A DNA stretch of 28,273 nucleotides from positions 1 through 28,273 of IMG/VR virus record IMGVR_UViG_3300033153_004940; one strand, given 5' to 3'. A program made the position numbers and the translations under genes. Positions 15,414 through 22,940 of the stretch are shown one piece after another; the stretch's first letter is position 1; each line of letters opens with the position of its first letter. The DNA comes from a virus. The notes below the pieces were generated by a model. That model did not search any database, was not told the DNA's origin, and saw only the letters and a program-made list of their open reading frames with translations.

Positions 15414-16103
15414 ATGAACAAAATAGATAACGCGATAATCGAGAACATAAACAAGCTTATTGAAGAAAAAAAGCCTGAAGAGGCTAAAAAAATAATGGTC
15501 AAGCTGGCTGACGATAGCGGTTACGACATAGAGAACAACACCAAATTCAAGGGTGTACGTGACCAACTCTTAAGCGAGCAGACCAAACTTAAATCTTTTA
15601 TGGACTTAGGCGTAGATGCGGAAACAGCCAAGACTTTGATTGACAAGGGCAAAGCTGTTGAAGATGCTAACGCAACCGCAGAGGAAAAGGCTGTTAAATT
15701 GGCGCAAGAAAAAGAGGTTTTAGAGGTAGAACGCAACAAGTACAAGAACGAAGTTGATACCCTTAATCAGAAGCGTACAGACCTTGTAAAAGGTTTGATT
15801 GACGATGAGGTTAAGGATATGGACGTACCGGAGCGTGATGCTTTACTAGCCGATTTAGTAGATGTGCCGATTGAAAACCAGCTTAAATTAGTACGCCGGT
15901 TCAAAAACTCTAAAATCATTGATGGCCCACCGAACAATGGTACTCCCGGTCAGAAAGACGTTAACACCAAGATACCAGAAGCAAAGATACAATTATACGT
16001 GGATACTTGGGGTCCGAAAGGCTTAAGCAGGGAAGATGTAATCGTTTGTTTGGATACGGGCTATTCTTTTCCACAAAAGGTAAGAGATAAACAAAAGGGG
16101 TAA
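15414..16103 (+). CDS. Capsid scaffold candidate
   Basis: The product has 229 residues, highly charged, rich in Ala, Glu and Lys. A long coiled coil from about residue 85 to 125 (KAVKLAQEKEVLEVERNKYKN) is typical of capsid scaffolding proteins, which fill the procapsid and leave it. The C-terminal part (KIQLYVDTWGPKGLSRED) could be the capsid-binding helix-turn-helix. It sits directly before a decoration-like gene and the major capsid gene, which is the classic order. An AAGGAG sits upstream of the ATG. There is no Ser protease triad, so it appears to be scaffold without a fused protease, and no separate protease is seen. Confidence 0.68.
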   Translation: MNKIDNAIIENINKLIEEKKPEEAKKIMVKLADDSGYDIENNTKFKGVRDQLLSEQTKLKSFMDLGVDAETAKTLIDKGKAVEDANATAEEKAVKLAQEKEVLEVERNKYKNEVDTLNQKRTDLVKGLIDDEVKDMDVPERDALLADLVDVPIENQLKLVRRFKNSKIIDGPPNNGTPGQKDVNTKIPEAKIQLYVDTWGPKGLSREDVIVCLDTGYSFPQKVRDKQKG

Positions 16104-16106
16104 TGT

Positions 16107-16604
16107 ATGGGTTATGCAAGTCAAACATTGACCGATTCCTATGCCGATGGCAAAATGGGGATGGTCGTTCCCACTGGTTTTGAGCGGTTAGTACCCGCTT
16201 TAGACCCAGACGGGAGCGGTGATTTTATTCCTATGCGTTTGCTGTCTGGTGTAGCTGTTACCAGGGGTGATTTACTTCAATACTCTGGTGGCTACGCTGT
16301 ATCAGCAGATTCAAGCGCATTGCAGTATGACATGGCCGGTATCTGTGTAGAAACAGTTTCCGGTAGTTCTGTAAACACCGAAATAACTATGGATATGGGT
16401 ATAATGAGGGGCGTTATCTATAAAGTACAGGCTTCCGATGCCGCAATGACGTCTACTGACATTGGTGGTTACTGTAATGTAACGACTTCGGGTAAGGTTC
16501 TGTTTTCTGGTTCTAAGAACTCTACCGCGCAGTTCCAGTGCGTTGACGTACTAAATTATACCAATAAAATTGTAGCAGTACGGCTTAACCGCCATAGCGA
16601 ATAG
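16107..16604 (+). CDS. Capsid decoration-like protein (DUF2190 type)
   Basis: The product has 165 residues, beta-rich, with little charge. The stretch MRLLSGVAVTRGDLLQYSGGYAVSAD followed by DMAGICVETV is the kind of text found in small DUF2190-like proteins next to capsid genes, where the value of an extra trimeric beta protein is to stabilise the shell. The end NYTNKIVAVRLNRHSE is a last strand. The start follows AAAGGGG with a short spacer. Another ATG four bases earlier lies in a different frame and is not used. The next gene is the major capsid gene. Confidence 0.62.
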   Translation: MGYASQTLTDSYADGKMGMVVPTGFERLVPALDPDGSGDFIPMRLLSGVAVTRGDLLQYSGGYAVSADSSALQYDMAGICVETVSGSSVNTEITMDMGIMRGVIYKVQASDAAMTSTDIGGYCNVTTSGKVLFSGSKNSTAQFQCVDVLNYTNKIVAVRLNRHSE

Positions 16605-16622
16605 AGGGAGGTGAACTAATTA

Positions 16623-17594
16623 ATGGAAACTTTAAAAGGTTTTGAGGATTTTTTTGATCGTAACTTTACCGACCTTGCGAATGACGGGGAAGTAGTTGCC
16701 CCGGCTATGCATAAGAGGCTGGCAGCGGTTGAAATGGTTACAGACAGGATTGTTAAGGGTTCTGCTGTTTCGGGTTTGAATAAGGCCCAGCATACAGGGA
16801 CTTATGCCGGTTATCAGTCTGACGATCCGGTACAGATGTACGATTTTACGGTTGAGCAGTACAAATGGACTCAGAGCGTGGTAATACCGGAAGCGGTTTA
16901 CAAGTACGCTAACAGCCCTCAGTATTTGGTTGACCAGTACCGGGAACGTGGTGACCTGTCCGAATTGGGCATGTCTTTTAGCAAGCAGATAGATGACGAA
17001 TTGGCAGGGTATTTCAACTCTACCAATATGGTTAGCACCTCTGCTCCTTATGCTACTCCCGATGGTGCGGCTTTATGTTCAGTGGCTCACCCTATAAATC
17101 CTAATCTAGCAACCACCTATAACACTAATCTTTCGACTTCTTCGGGTCTGTCCTATGCTAACGCAGAATCCGTGTTACAGCAGATTGGCGAGATATCGGA
17201 TTTCCGTAATCATCCGGCTGAATTACAGCAAAAGTACCAAATGTTCATGATGGTGTGTGGACAGCAGGCCGGTCTTGCTCGTCGAATAGTTCAGACGTTA
17301 GGTGTTAATAACTCTCGGGCCGGGGATGCAAATAGTGACCGGAACGTACTCCCGTTAATGGGTTTGCAGTCAGAGCCTATTATATGGAGCCGGATTGGTA
17401 ACCGTTATCAGGGTGCCAATGACACGACTTGGTTTATAGTTATACCTAAGTTATCTTTCAAGGTTTATCGTAGTTCAAATATCGAGTACAAAGCCTGGAT
17501 TGACGAGGATACGGATGCTCTGCATTTTGGTGCAAAAGCATGGTATCGTCTAAAACTGGTTGATTGGCGAGGCGTTTATGGTGCAACAGCATAA
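16623..17594 (+). CDS. Major capsid protein (Mu-type, HK97 fold)
   Basis: The product has 323 residues. It has the layout of a Mu-like major head subunit: a helical N-arm (TLKGFEDFFDRNFTDLAND), a beta section with FTVEQYKWTQSVVIPEAVY, then the conserved ATPDGAALCSVAHPINPN and the C-terminal NRYQGANDTTWFIV, FGAKAWYRLKLVDWRGVYG. The HP loop and the WRG-like end match this family from memory. It forms the icosahedral shell. GGAGG at 16607-16611 lies about 11 bases before the ATG. Scaffold and decoration candidates precede it. It is shorter than HK97 because no delta domain or protease-cut N-terminus is present. Confidence 0.83.
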   Translation: METLKGFEDFFDRNFTDLANDGEVVAPAMHKRLAAVEMVTDRIVKGSAVSGLNKAQHTGTYAGYQSDDPVQMYDFTVEQYKWTQSVVIPEAVYKYANSPQYLVDQYRERGDLSELGMSFSKQIDDELAGYFNSTNMVSTSAPYATPDGAALCSVAHPINPNLATTYNTNLSTSSGLSYANAESVLQQIGEISDFRNHPAELQQKYQMFMMVCGQQAGLARRIVQTLGVNNSRAGDANSDRNVLPLMGLQSEPIIWSRIGNRYQGANDTTWFIVIPKLSFKVYRSSNIEYKAWIDEDTDALHFGAKAWYRLKLVDWRGVYGATA

Positions 17595-17604
17595 GGAGGC
17601 TAAT

Positions 17605-18945
17605 ATGAAAAAGCTGATTATAGTTGCTTTATGTCTCCTGATAGCTGTGCCAGCGTTTGCCGCTCACACAGAGGGGCCGATAAATGTAGACCGTGTCGTA
17701 ACCGGCAGCAATAACTACGGTGAAGACCCGAATCCTACCAAGGATATCACTTTGGCAAATGACGAGAATATCGACAACAGTACTGACGGCAACATTGTCA
17801 TTACTGCTGATTCTGTGGTAGCCTCGGCGGTATTGCGTATCGGAACCGATTTGGTGGCTGGCTCTGATATAGTCATTACCGAAGACTTGTCAATAGGTGA
17901 CAATATCACCGCTTTAGATAGTATCAACTCGTCATTCGTAGTAGATGGCGATTTGACTATGGATGCTCTGGGTGATTTGCTGGTTGAGGTTATTGACAGC
18001 CTAGACACTATCTATGCCAAAAACGATCTGGTAACTATCGAATCTGACCTTAAGGTAATAGACGATTTAGAGGTCGGGGCTGATTTGACAATTGGTGATG
18101 ATATTGTTGCCTTGGATCGTATTAGCGACTTAGACAGCATAACCACAAGCTTTGTAATACGTGGCGATGTTAAGCTGGGAACGTTAGGCGATTTGCTGGT
18201 TGAGGTTATTGACAGCCTGGATACTATCTATGCTAAAGCAGATTTATTGGTTATCGAATCTGACCTTAAGACAGTAGACGATTTAGAGGTCGGGGCTGAC
18301 TTGACAATCGGTGACGATATTGTTGCTTTGGACCGCATATCGGACCTAGACAGCATTACCACTAGTTTTACTATCACTGGTGATGTGACGATGGGAGCGA
18401 GAGGCGATTTGGAGATAGAAGTAATTGACAGCCTAGATACCATTTATGCCAAGAATGACATGCTCTATATCGAGTCTGACCTTACCATTTTAGGTGACGC
18501 TTATATAGCCACCGCAGTTCAGGTGCCAACTATCGATTCGCTGGCTACGATTTATGCGGCTGGTGACACCTGTACGTTTAATGAAAACGTAAAGGTTACG
18601 GGTGACATAGAGATTGACGGCCAGGGTGTGCCGGTTGTTGTTAATTCCGGTGGTACTGATTCGCCTGTTATCCAATACGGGGCGTTAACCAATCCTACGG
18701 CGGTTGACACGATTCATTTCCCGCAGGCATTTACTACGGTGGGGGGGCTGTTCTTACAGGCTAGTTACGGCGTCACCGATAGTACTGTTATATGGTCAGT
18801 TGACAGTATTAGTGCCACAGTGGAGACAACGGCATATATCCATTGCGATTTACTGCTTCCAACGTCAGCAGCTGACACCTGCTTGATACGTGCTAAAACA
18901 ACAGTTGATGCTTCGACGCTGTATTGGCAGGCAATAGGTAACTAA
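17605..18945 (+). CDS. Exported tandem-repeat beta protein
   Basis: The product has 446 residues from ATG 17605, which has AAGGAGG just upstream; a longer frame from 17560 would run into the capsid gene. The N-terminus KKLIIVALCLLIAVPAFA is an almost ideal Sec signal peptide with AFA-A cleavage. The body is made of 72-residue repeats (LLVEVIDSLDTIYAKNDL, LEVGADLTIGDDIVALDRI, SFVIRGDVKLG), strongly acidic and beta-like. The last 90 residues differ (FPQAFTTVGGLFLQASYGV) and may be a head domain. It follows the capsid gene by only 10 bases. A secreted repeat protein in this place is unusual. It could be a host-surface protein or a fibre whose export is needed for assembly. Confidence 0.72.
   Translation: MKKLIIVALCLLIAVPAFAAHTEGPINVDRVVTGSNNYGEDPNPTKDITLANDENIDNSTDGNIVITADSVVASAVLRIGTDLVAGSDIVITEDLSIGDNITALDSINSSFVVDGDLTMDALGDLLVEVIDSLDTIYAKNDLVTIESDLKVIDDLEVGADLTIGDDIVALDRISDLDSITTSFVIRGDVKLGTLGDLLVEVIDSLDTIYAKADLLVIESDLKTVDDLEVGADLTIGDDIVALDRISDLDSITTSFTITGDVTMGARGDLEIEVIDSLDTIYAKNDMLYIESDLTILGDAYIATAVQVPTIDSLATIYAAGDTCTFNENVKVTGDIEIDGQGVPVVVNSGGTDSPVIQYGALTNPTAVDTIHFPQAFTTVGGLFLQASYGVTDSTVIWSVDSISATVETTAYIHCDLLLPTSAADTCLIRAKTTVDASTLYWQAIGN
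17971..18486 (+). repeat. 216-bp tandem repeats in the exported beta protein gene
   Basis: Full units start at 17971 and 18187, and a partial third at 18403; spacing is exactly 216 bases (72 residues) each time. Units 1 and 2 are clearly similar at the DNA level, differing mainly at third positions and a few short patches. A more divergent part-unit precedes 17971. The pattern suggests growth by unequal recombination. Confidence 0.9.
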
Positions 18946-18980
18946 GATTACGGGAGGGGGTAAAACCCCTCCCAATCTTT
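18946..18980 (+). terminator. Hairpin terminator after the exported repeat protein
   Basis: A perfect 8-bp stem, GGGAGGGG (18952-18959) with CCCCTCCC (18966-18973), closes a six-base loop, and outer GATT and AATC can also pair. TCTTT follows at 18976-18980. This is a strong stem with a short T-tract. It starts one base after the stop of the repeat protein. No new promoter is visible before the next gene, so it probably reduces rather than ends transcription. Confidence 0.78.
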
Positions 18981-18990
18981 AGGAGAAAAG

Positions 18991-19200
18991 ATGAGTTATC
19001 CAAGATTTGAACAAGACCAACGGTGGGCTTCAGCAGGCGGTGGACGGGCCTATATACGGTGGTCTAGCCGGGAGCATCCGAAAAACACCACTTGCCCCTT
19101 GTGTGGGGCTGGATTGACTAACGGATACTGTACGGTGTGTACATGGAACAGGGTTAAATTTATAGACCCAATACGTTATAACAGATTAGTACCTAAATAA
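18991..19200 (+). CDS. Small zinc ribbon protein
   Basis: The product has 69 residues. The middle has CPLC, eight residues, then CTVC: a CX2CX8CX2C zinc ribbon. The N-terminus is Gly- and Arg-rich (RWASAGGGRAYIRWSSRE) and the C-terminus basic. Small ribbon proteins of this sort bind metal for structure or nucleic acid; the role here is unknown. AGGAG at 18981-18985 directly follows the terminator hairpin and sets the start. It is the first gene of the unit behind the terminator. Confidence 0.7.
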   Translation: MSYPRFEQDQRWASAGGGRAYIRWSSREHPKNTTCPLCGAGLTNGYCTVCTWNRVKFIDPIRYNRLVPK

Positions 19201-19212
19201 TCGAGGGAGATA

Positions 19213-19713
19213 ATGATGGAACCAAAGACAGCAAGCCAAAAGGCTTATGATTTTATCGAGAACACGGGAGTATTCACTGATCCGGCTAAAGCCGCTAACA
19301 AGCCGGAAGAATGGACACAAAAATCAGTAAAGGCGGTAACGCAGGTATTTGAACAGATAGAGGAATTAAATCAACATATAGGGCATTTAAACGATGTAAT
19401 AGCTTCTGGGAAAGACGCTGTTAAGGTGGCAGGCAATCTCAAGGCTATTACCGATTCACCAAATGCGAAGATGTGGGTACAATACAGAAACGAGGTAATG
19501 GGTGGAGGCCCAACTTCGGTAGAGACTTCCATGTTAGCGCAGTTGGTTTTGGTTATGGAAATTCTTACAGAAAAATTACTAAAAAAACAGATTTATGAAC
19601 TATTAGCGGAGAAAGACAATGAAAAAACTGCTGATGTTCCTGCTCCTGACAAGCGTGGCTCTAAGCCAGATGATGTTGGGAGAAAGGGACAGCCGGATAA
19701 TCCAGGGGCATGA
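19213..19713 (+). CDS. Helical protein, unknown, with disordered tail
   Basis: The product has 166 residues with no signal. It has a helical middle (AVTQVFEQIEELNQHIGHLND, then LAQLVLVMEILTEKLLKKQIYEL) that could be a coiled coil. The last 30 residues are Pro-, Lys- and Asp-rich (ADVPAPDKRGSKPDD), probably disordered. GGGAGATA upstream of the ATG serves as ribosome site. The final 95 bases overlap the next gene, in another frame. I recognise no family. The gene follows the zinc ribbon within 12 bases, and both may serve head or neck assembly, but nothing shows it. Confidence 0.6.
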   Translation: MMEPKTASQKAYDFIENTGVFTDPAKAANKPEEWTQKSVKAVTQVFEQIEELNQHIGHLNDVIASGKDAVKVAGNLKAITDSPNAKMWVQYRNEVMGGGPTSVETSMLAQLVLVMEILTEKLLKKQIYELLAEKDNEKTADVPAPDKRGSKPDDVGRKGQPDNPGA

Positions 19714-20104
19714 CGTTGATGGGACGGGCTATATAACCGTTGATGCCGTTGACACCGCTGCTTCTGACACTATTAACGCAGCTGGCTATCCGTATCCAAG
19801 TATTGAGATATGGGCAGTACAGGATGGGGATAGTGTTGCTTTTGACAGTATTTGTATATTAGCCACGCTACAACCAAGGGGCAATACATCGCCCATGACT
19901 GTTGCGAGTGATGTTAATCGTAGCAAAGCATGGTCAAAGGTACGGGGTGCGTGGACGCTGCTTAATTATACTGCTGGTGACCATGAGATAATTTCTTTAT
20001 CCATGCCCAAAATAGAACGGATTATAGTACGGGCTTATAACGGGGCTAGTGCCGATAACGGGACAAACTCAAAGCTATACTTTACTCTAAACCTGGGACC
20101 ATGA
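19619..20104 (+). CDS. Small exported beta protein
   Basis: The product has 161 residues. KKLLMFLLLTSVALS is a good signal peptide with cleavage likely after SQ. The mature part is beta-rich, Asp/Thr/Ala-rich and short on cysteines (VDAVDTAASDTINAAGYPY, LYFTLNLGP). The style resembles the neighbouring exported repeat proteins but without tandem repeats. GGAG at 19608-19611 lies at good distance from the ATG, supporting a start deep inside the previous gene. It is followed by another exported protein. I recognise no family. Confidence 0.62.
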   Translation: MKKLLMFLLLTSVALSQMMLGERDSRIIQGHDVDGTGYITVDAVDTAASDTINAAGYPYPSIEIWAVQDGDSVAFDSICILATLQPRGNTSPMTVASDVNRSKAWSKVRGAWTLLNYTAGDHEIISLSMPKIERIIVRAYNGASADNGTNSKLYFTLNLGP

Positions 20105-20118
20105 AAGGGGGTAATATC

Positions 20119-21159
20119 ATGAGGAAATTACTCCTATTAGCTTTATTGATTACCCCTATATTTGCTCAATGGGATAGGGGTGTACGGGACTCTGTAAGGG
20201 CCGCTAGTGTAGCTGACAGCCTGTTAAGCTTCGATAAGGACTCTACATGGTCTAAGATTATAGTTGATACTATAGGTGCTGGTGACAGCCTGTTTATAAC
20301 GGCTCACACTCGTATTACCAAGTCTGTAACGGTTGATTCTACGTTTACGGTTAGGGGTTCTACAATAAAAGCAGATACCATAGATGATTGGGATGACGGA
20401 TTTATAACCATAAAGCCTACTGTGACCATAAACGGCTCTCTTTATGTAAATACAGCGGTTATAGACACCCTTGATTCGTTGCGTATTATAAGGCCAACAG
20501 ATGACTCTCTAAGTGTTTACGGGGTATTAGAGGCTGATGATTTGCTTATCAATAATGATATAGTAGTTACTGGTGATATTGATTCGGTGGATAACGTAAG
20601 GACTAAACGCCTGTATGCTGACTCTGCTAATATTGACACGGTTAATGGGAATATCGTCCTCAGCAACAAGACCACTCTCGATGATACTCTACAGGCAAAT
20701 GGGAGATTTAGGTCAACACAATATTCGAAATACGAAGGTGTGATATTTTTCAACGGACTAAACGTCAACTTGGGGGGGAACGGTGATTCGCTCTATTTGT
20801 ATGATGGTACTCAGCCCGATACGGGTCATGCTTATATAGCCGAAATAATTCCCACATACAGCAAGGGTGGTGTTGCCGTATTAGACACTATAACGGTTAA
20901 TTATACGGTTCAAGACAACGATGATGACTGGGATTTTTATCTCATGGCCTCGTCTGGTGGCGGTGGGGCAACTAGGGTTGACTCGCTCAAGGCGTTGGGG
21001 GAAGGGGCTACGGGCAACTTTACGTCTGGCAATATGTTGGCGGCAGACCGCACAATGAGTAACGGATACGGGTATTTTTTAAGGGCAATGCTAAGAGATT
21101 CTGATGTTGACCGTGACATCAAGATAAATCAAATTAGAATTATATACCATCGGGAATAA
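20119..21159 (+). CDS. Exported beta-repeat protein, fibre-like
   Basis: The product has 346 residues from ATG 20119, which follows GGGGG; an ATG at 20101 would add six residues. RKLLLLALLITPIFAQ is a clear signal peptide. The mature part uses the same style as the other exported proteins: DSLFITAHTRITKSV, VDSTFTVRG, ADTIDDWDDGFITIK, VNTAVIDTLDSLRII, irregular strand-turn units with DT and GD turns. The end (YFLRAMLRDSDVDRDIKINQIRIIYH) looks like a compact C-terminal head. Together with the 1153- and 446-residue proteins it makes a set of exported shaft-type proteins in the virion gene cluster. It may be a fibre, adhesin or cell-surface product; not settled. Confidence 0.68.
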   Translation: MRKLLLLALLITPIFAQWDRGVRDSVRAASVADSLLSFDKDSTWSKIIVDTIGAGDSLFITAHTRITKSVTVDSTFTVRGSTIKADTIDDWDDGFITIKPTVTINGSLYVNTAVIDTLDSLRIIRPTDDSLSVYGVLEADDLLINNDIVVTGDIDSVDNVRTKRLYADSANIDTVNGNIVLSNKTTLDDTLQANGRFRSTQYSKYEGVIFFNGLNVNLGGNGDSLYLYDGTQPDTGHAYIAEIIPTYSKGGVAVLDTITVNYTVQDNDDDWDFYLMASSGGGGATRVDSLKALGEGATGNFTSGNMLAADRTMSNGYGYFLRAMLRDSDVDRDIKINQIRIIYHRE

Positions 21160-21160
21160 C

Positions 21161-21487
21161 ATGAAATACATTGTATTACTTGTATTACTTGGTGTCGGTG
21201 GTGTAGTAGGTGCGTTAAATGCCAACGTGGTTGTTGATTTTATTACTTCTCCGTTAAGCTGGAACGATAGAGAGGTAGCAAGGCATTTAGCCAAGCCAGA
21301 AGTCCAAAGAGTAGTTATAGCCGGTGTGCCATTTAAAAGTCTTAATGTAAGAGGCAAGCAGATTTACAGACCAGAAACAATAGAAAAAATACGTAACAAA
21401 TGGAAAGGATCAGATTATGCTGAAGTGGTTAAGATTTATTTTGGTATTGATACCCCTAATTCCATTTTAACCAAAGGAGCTAAATAA
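21161..21487 (+). CDS. Small protein with N-terminal signal or anchor
   Basis: The product has 108 residues. A hydrophobic start (KYIVLLVLLGVGGVVGALNA) is a signal peptide or anchor; ALNA gives a possible cleavage. The rest is soluble with a helical end (ETIEKIRNKWKGSDYAEVVK). It begins one base after the previous stop and ends on TAATG with a small membrane protein, which in turn overlaps a third membrane protein. The tight trio suggests a membrane-linked function. No enzyme motif is seen, so it is not an obvious endolysin. I recognise no family. Confidence 0.58.
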   Translation: MKYIVLLVLLGVGGVVGALNANVVVDFITSPLSWNDREVARHLAKPEVQRVVIAGVPFKSLNVRGKQIYRPETIEKIRNKWKGSDYAEVVKIYFGIDTPNSILTKGAK

Positions 21488-21669
21488 TGGATTACGATAA
21501 ATTCGTAAGCTGGATTTCAAACCCGCTGGTGTGGGGTGCGCTTGCTGCTTGCCTTGGTATTCTTGGATGGGTAGCAAAGAAAACCAAGACCAAAGTAGAC
21601 GATAAGATTGTGGGATTTATTAAGGGTGCACTCGGTGCTATGCGTGGCAAGAAAGCCTCTAAAAAATGA
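21487..21669 (+). CDS. Small one-pass membrane protein, holin-like candidate
   Basis: The product has 60 residues. One membrane helix (PLVWGALAACLGILGWVA) is followed by a very basic tail (KKTKTKVDDK and MRGKKASKK), as in many small holins with a charged C-terminus, which must sit in the cytoplasm. AAGGAG upstream sets the start and TAATG couples it to the gene before. The reading is by shape and neighbourhood only; no endolysin lies in the window. It could equally be another phage membrane factor. Confidence 0.48.
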   Translation: MDYDKFVSWISNPLVWGALAACLGILGWVAKKTKTKVDDKIVGFIKGALGAMRGKKASKK

Positions 21670-21914
21670 AATTCAAGTTAAACTGGAGTATGCTTTTCCA
21701 GATATTAACCGTAGCCGTAATCATAGGCTTTTGGGCATGGAAAGCTGGCTCTGGAACGGGTATAGCTATTGACCGTGTAGATGCACACGAAATACAAATA
21801 AAAGAAATAACCGAGCGCCTACGAAAGGACGAGACACATGACGCAGGGTTTGAATCAATGGTAATAACCAAATTAGACAATATAGAATCGATTCTAAAAG
21901 AATTGAGGAGGTGA
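21666..21914 (+). CDS. Membrane-anchored coiled-coil protein
   Basis: The product has 82 residues. One N-terminal helix (MLFQILTVAVIIGFWAWKAG) is followed by a charged heptad-like region (HEIQIKEITERLRKDE, then LDNIESILKELRR). The shape of an anchor plus coiled coil is seen in XhlA-like and inner-membrane spanin proteins; both would suit a lysis unit with its neighbour, but this is inference. It overlaps the preceding stop by ATGA. AGGAGG near its 3' end serves the next gene, the tail tube. Confidence 0.5.
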   Translation: MKFKLNWSMLFQILTVAVIIGFWAWKAGSGTGIAIDRVDAHEIQIKEITERLRKDETHDAGFESMVITKLDNIESILKELRR

Positions 21915-21919
21915 ATTAA

Positions 21920-22921
21920 ATGAGCGTTTACGGAGTAAATAACACCAAGTATGGTATAGTGCAGGAAACCGCTGCCGGGACTGCTATAACTACCGGGGAC
22001 AATCTTTTGTTAACCACCGAAAGGGAGATTAACATAGAGAATGGCATGACCCTCAATAATACCCGAAAGGCTACGGGCTTAAGCTATCAAACGGCTGGTG
22101 ATGGGAATGATTTTATTATGACCAACCAGTTGCCTACCGTTACATTGCCGTTTCATTGTAATACTGATAACATGGTTCTGTTGCTGGCTAGTCTCACCCA
22201 AAACCCGTCAGAGAGTGGTTCTGGGCCTTACGTAGTGCAGTACGACCCCTATACGACTACTGCAATGGGACAGATAGAGATAGGTGATGCCAGTGATTTT
22301 TACACGTTTACCCTGCTTAAGCAGAACGAGTCCGGCGTTACATTGAGCGAGTCTTTGGCTGGTTGTGTGGTCAGGAGTATGACTATTACTAGTGGACAGG
22401 GTGACCCAATATCGATATCTGCTGAAATCGTAGGCATGGTATACGATAGCCAGGTAGACTTGTCTGGGCTGGCTTCTTTTACCGCCTTTGACACCAAGGT
22501 CAAGTTACATAGCGATTTAACAACCAAGTTTGCCGGTAACAGCTTTGATCTGCTTAACTGGTCTATGACTATCACTAATAACGTTATACCGGTGTACGGA
22601 CCCAACCAGACCCCTCAGAAGTGGCTATTTGGCCCTCTGGACATCACTTTAGAGGCTACATGGCCTTGGACATCAACTGACTATAAAGCCGCTATAAAGG
22701 CAGATACGGACTATCTGTTTGAGGCTTACAGGGGTTCTCAGGCTGGTTCTAGTAACGGTGACATATCCTTTTTAAGTAACTTTGTACCTGATAACATACC
22801 TACCGGCAACCAAGATGAGATGAAAATCCATACGATTACCGGAGTGGGTGCGTATGACGGTACTAATGCCGCTTTACAGATTATCTTAGGCAGTACAGGC
22901 GATAGATTAACAGCAACTTAA
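21920..22921 (+). CDS. Major tail tube protein
   Basis: The product has 333 residues. AGGAGG with a good spacer precedes the ATG. The protein starts GVNNTKYGIVQETAAGTAITTGDNL, in the manner of tail tube subunits, then shows beta-rich text with ALASLTQNP-like and GQGDPISISAEIVGM segments that fit the stacking ring fold. It polymerises into the tail tube, with the chaperone and tape measure as partners, and these are the next genes. No sheath gene is seen, which supports a non-contractile tail. The tube identity rests on order and general pattern. Confidence 0.68.
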   Translation: MSVYGVNNTKYGIVQETAAGTAITTGDNLLLTTEREINIENGMTLNNTRKATGLSYQTAGDGNDFIMTNQLPTVTLPFHCNTDNMVLLLASLTQNPSESGSGPYVVQYDPYTTTAMGQIEIGDASDFYTFTLLKQNESGVTLSESLAGCVVRSMTITSGQGDPISISAEIVGMVYDSQVDLSGLASFTAFDTKVKLHSDLTTKFAGNSFDLLNWSMTITNNVIPVYGPNQTPQKWLFGPLDITLEATWPWTSTDYKAAIKADTDYLFEAYRGSQAGSSNGDISFLSNFVPDNIPTGNQDEMKIHTITGVGAYDGTNAALQIILGSTGDRLTAT

Positions 22922-22940
22922 ATAACCGAGGGAGATAACC

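Noticed and set aside
17560-17604. Longer N-terminus for the exported protein after the capsid gene
   Set aside because: It would overlap the capsid gene and bury the signal peptide; the AAGGAGG and ATG at 17605 explain the start better.
19580-19588. Run of seven A's that could be a -1 slip site in the gene at 19213
   Set aside because: A -1 shift there leads to a frame different from the downstream exported protein, which needs +1 and has its own ribosome site.
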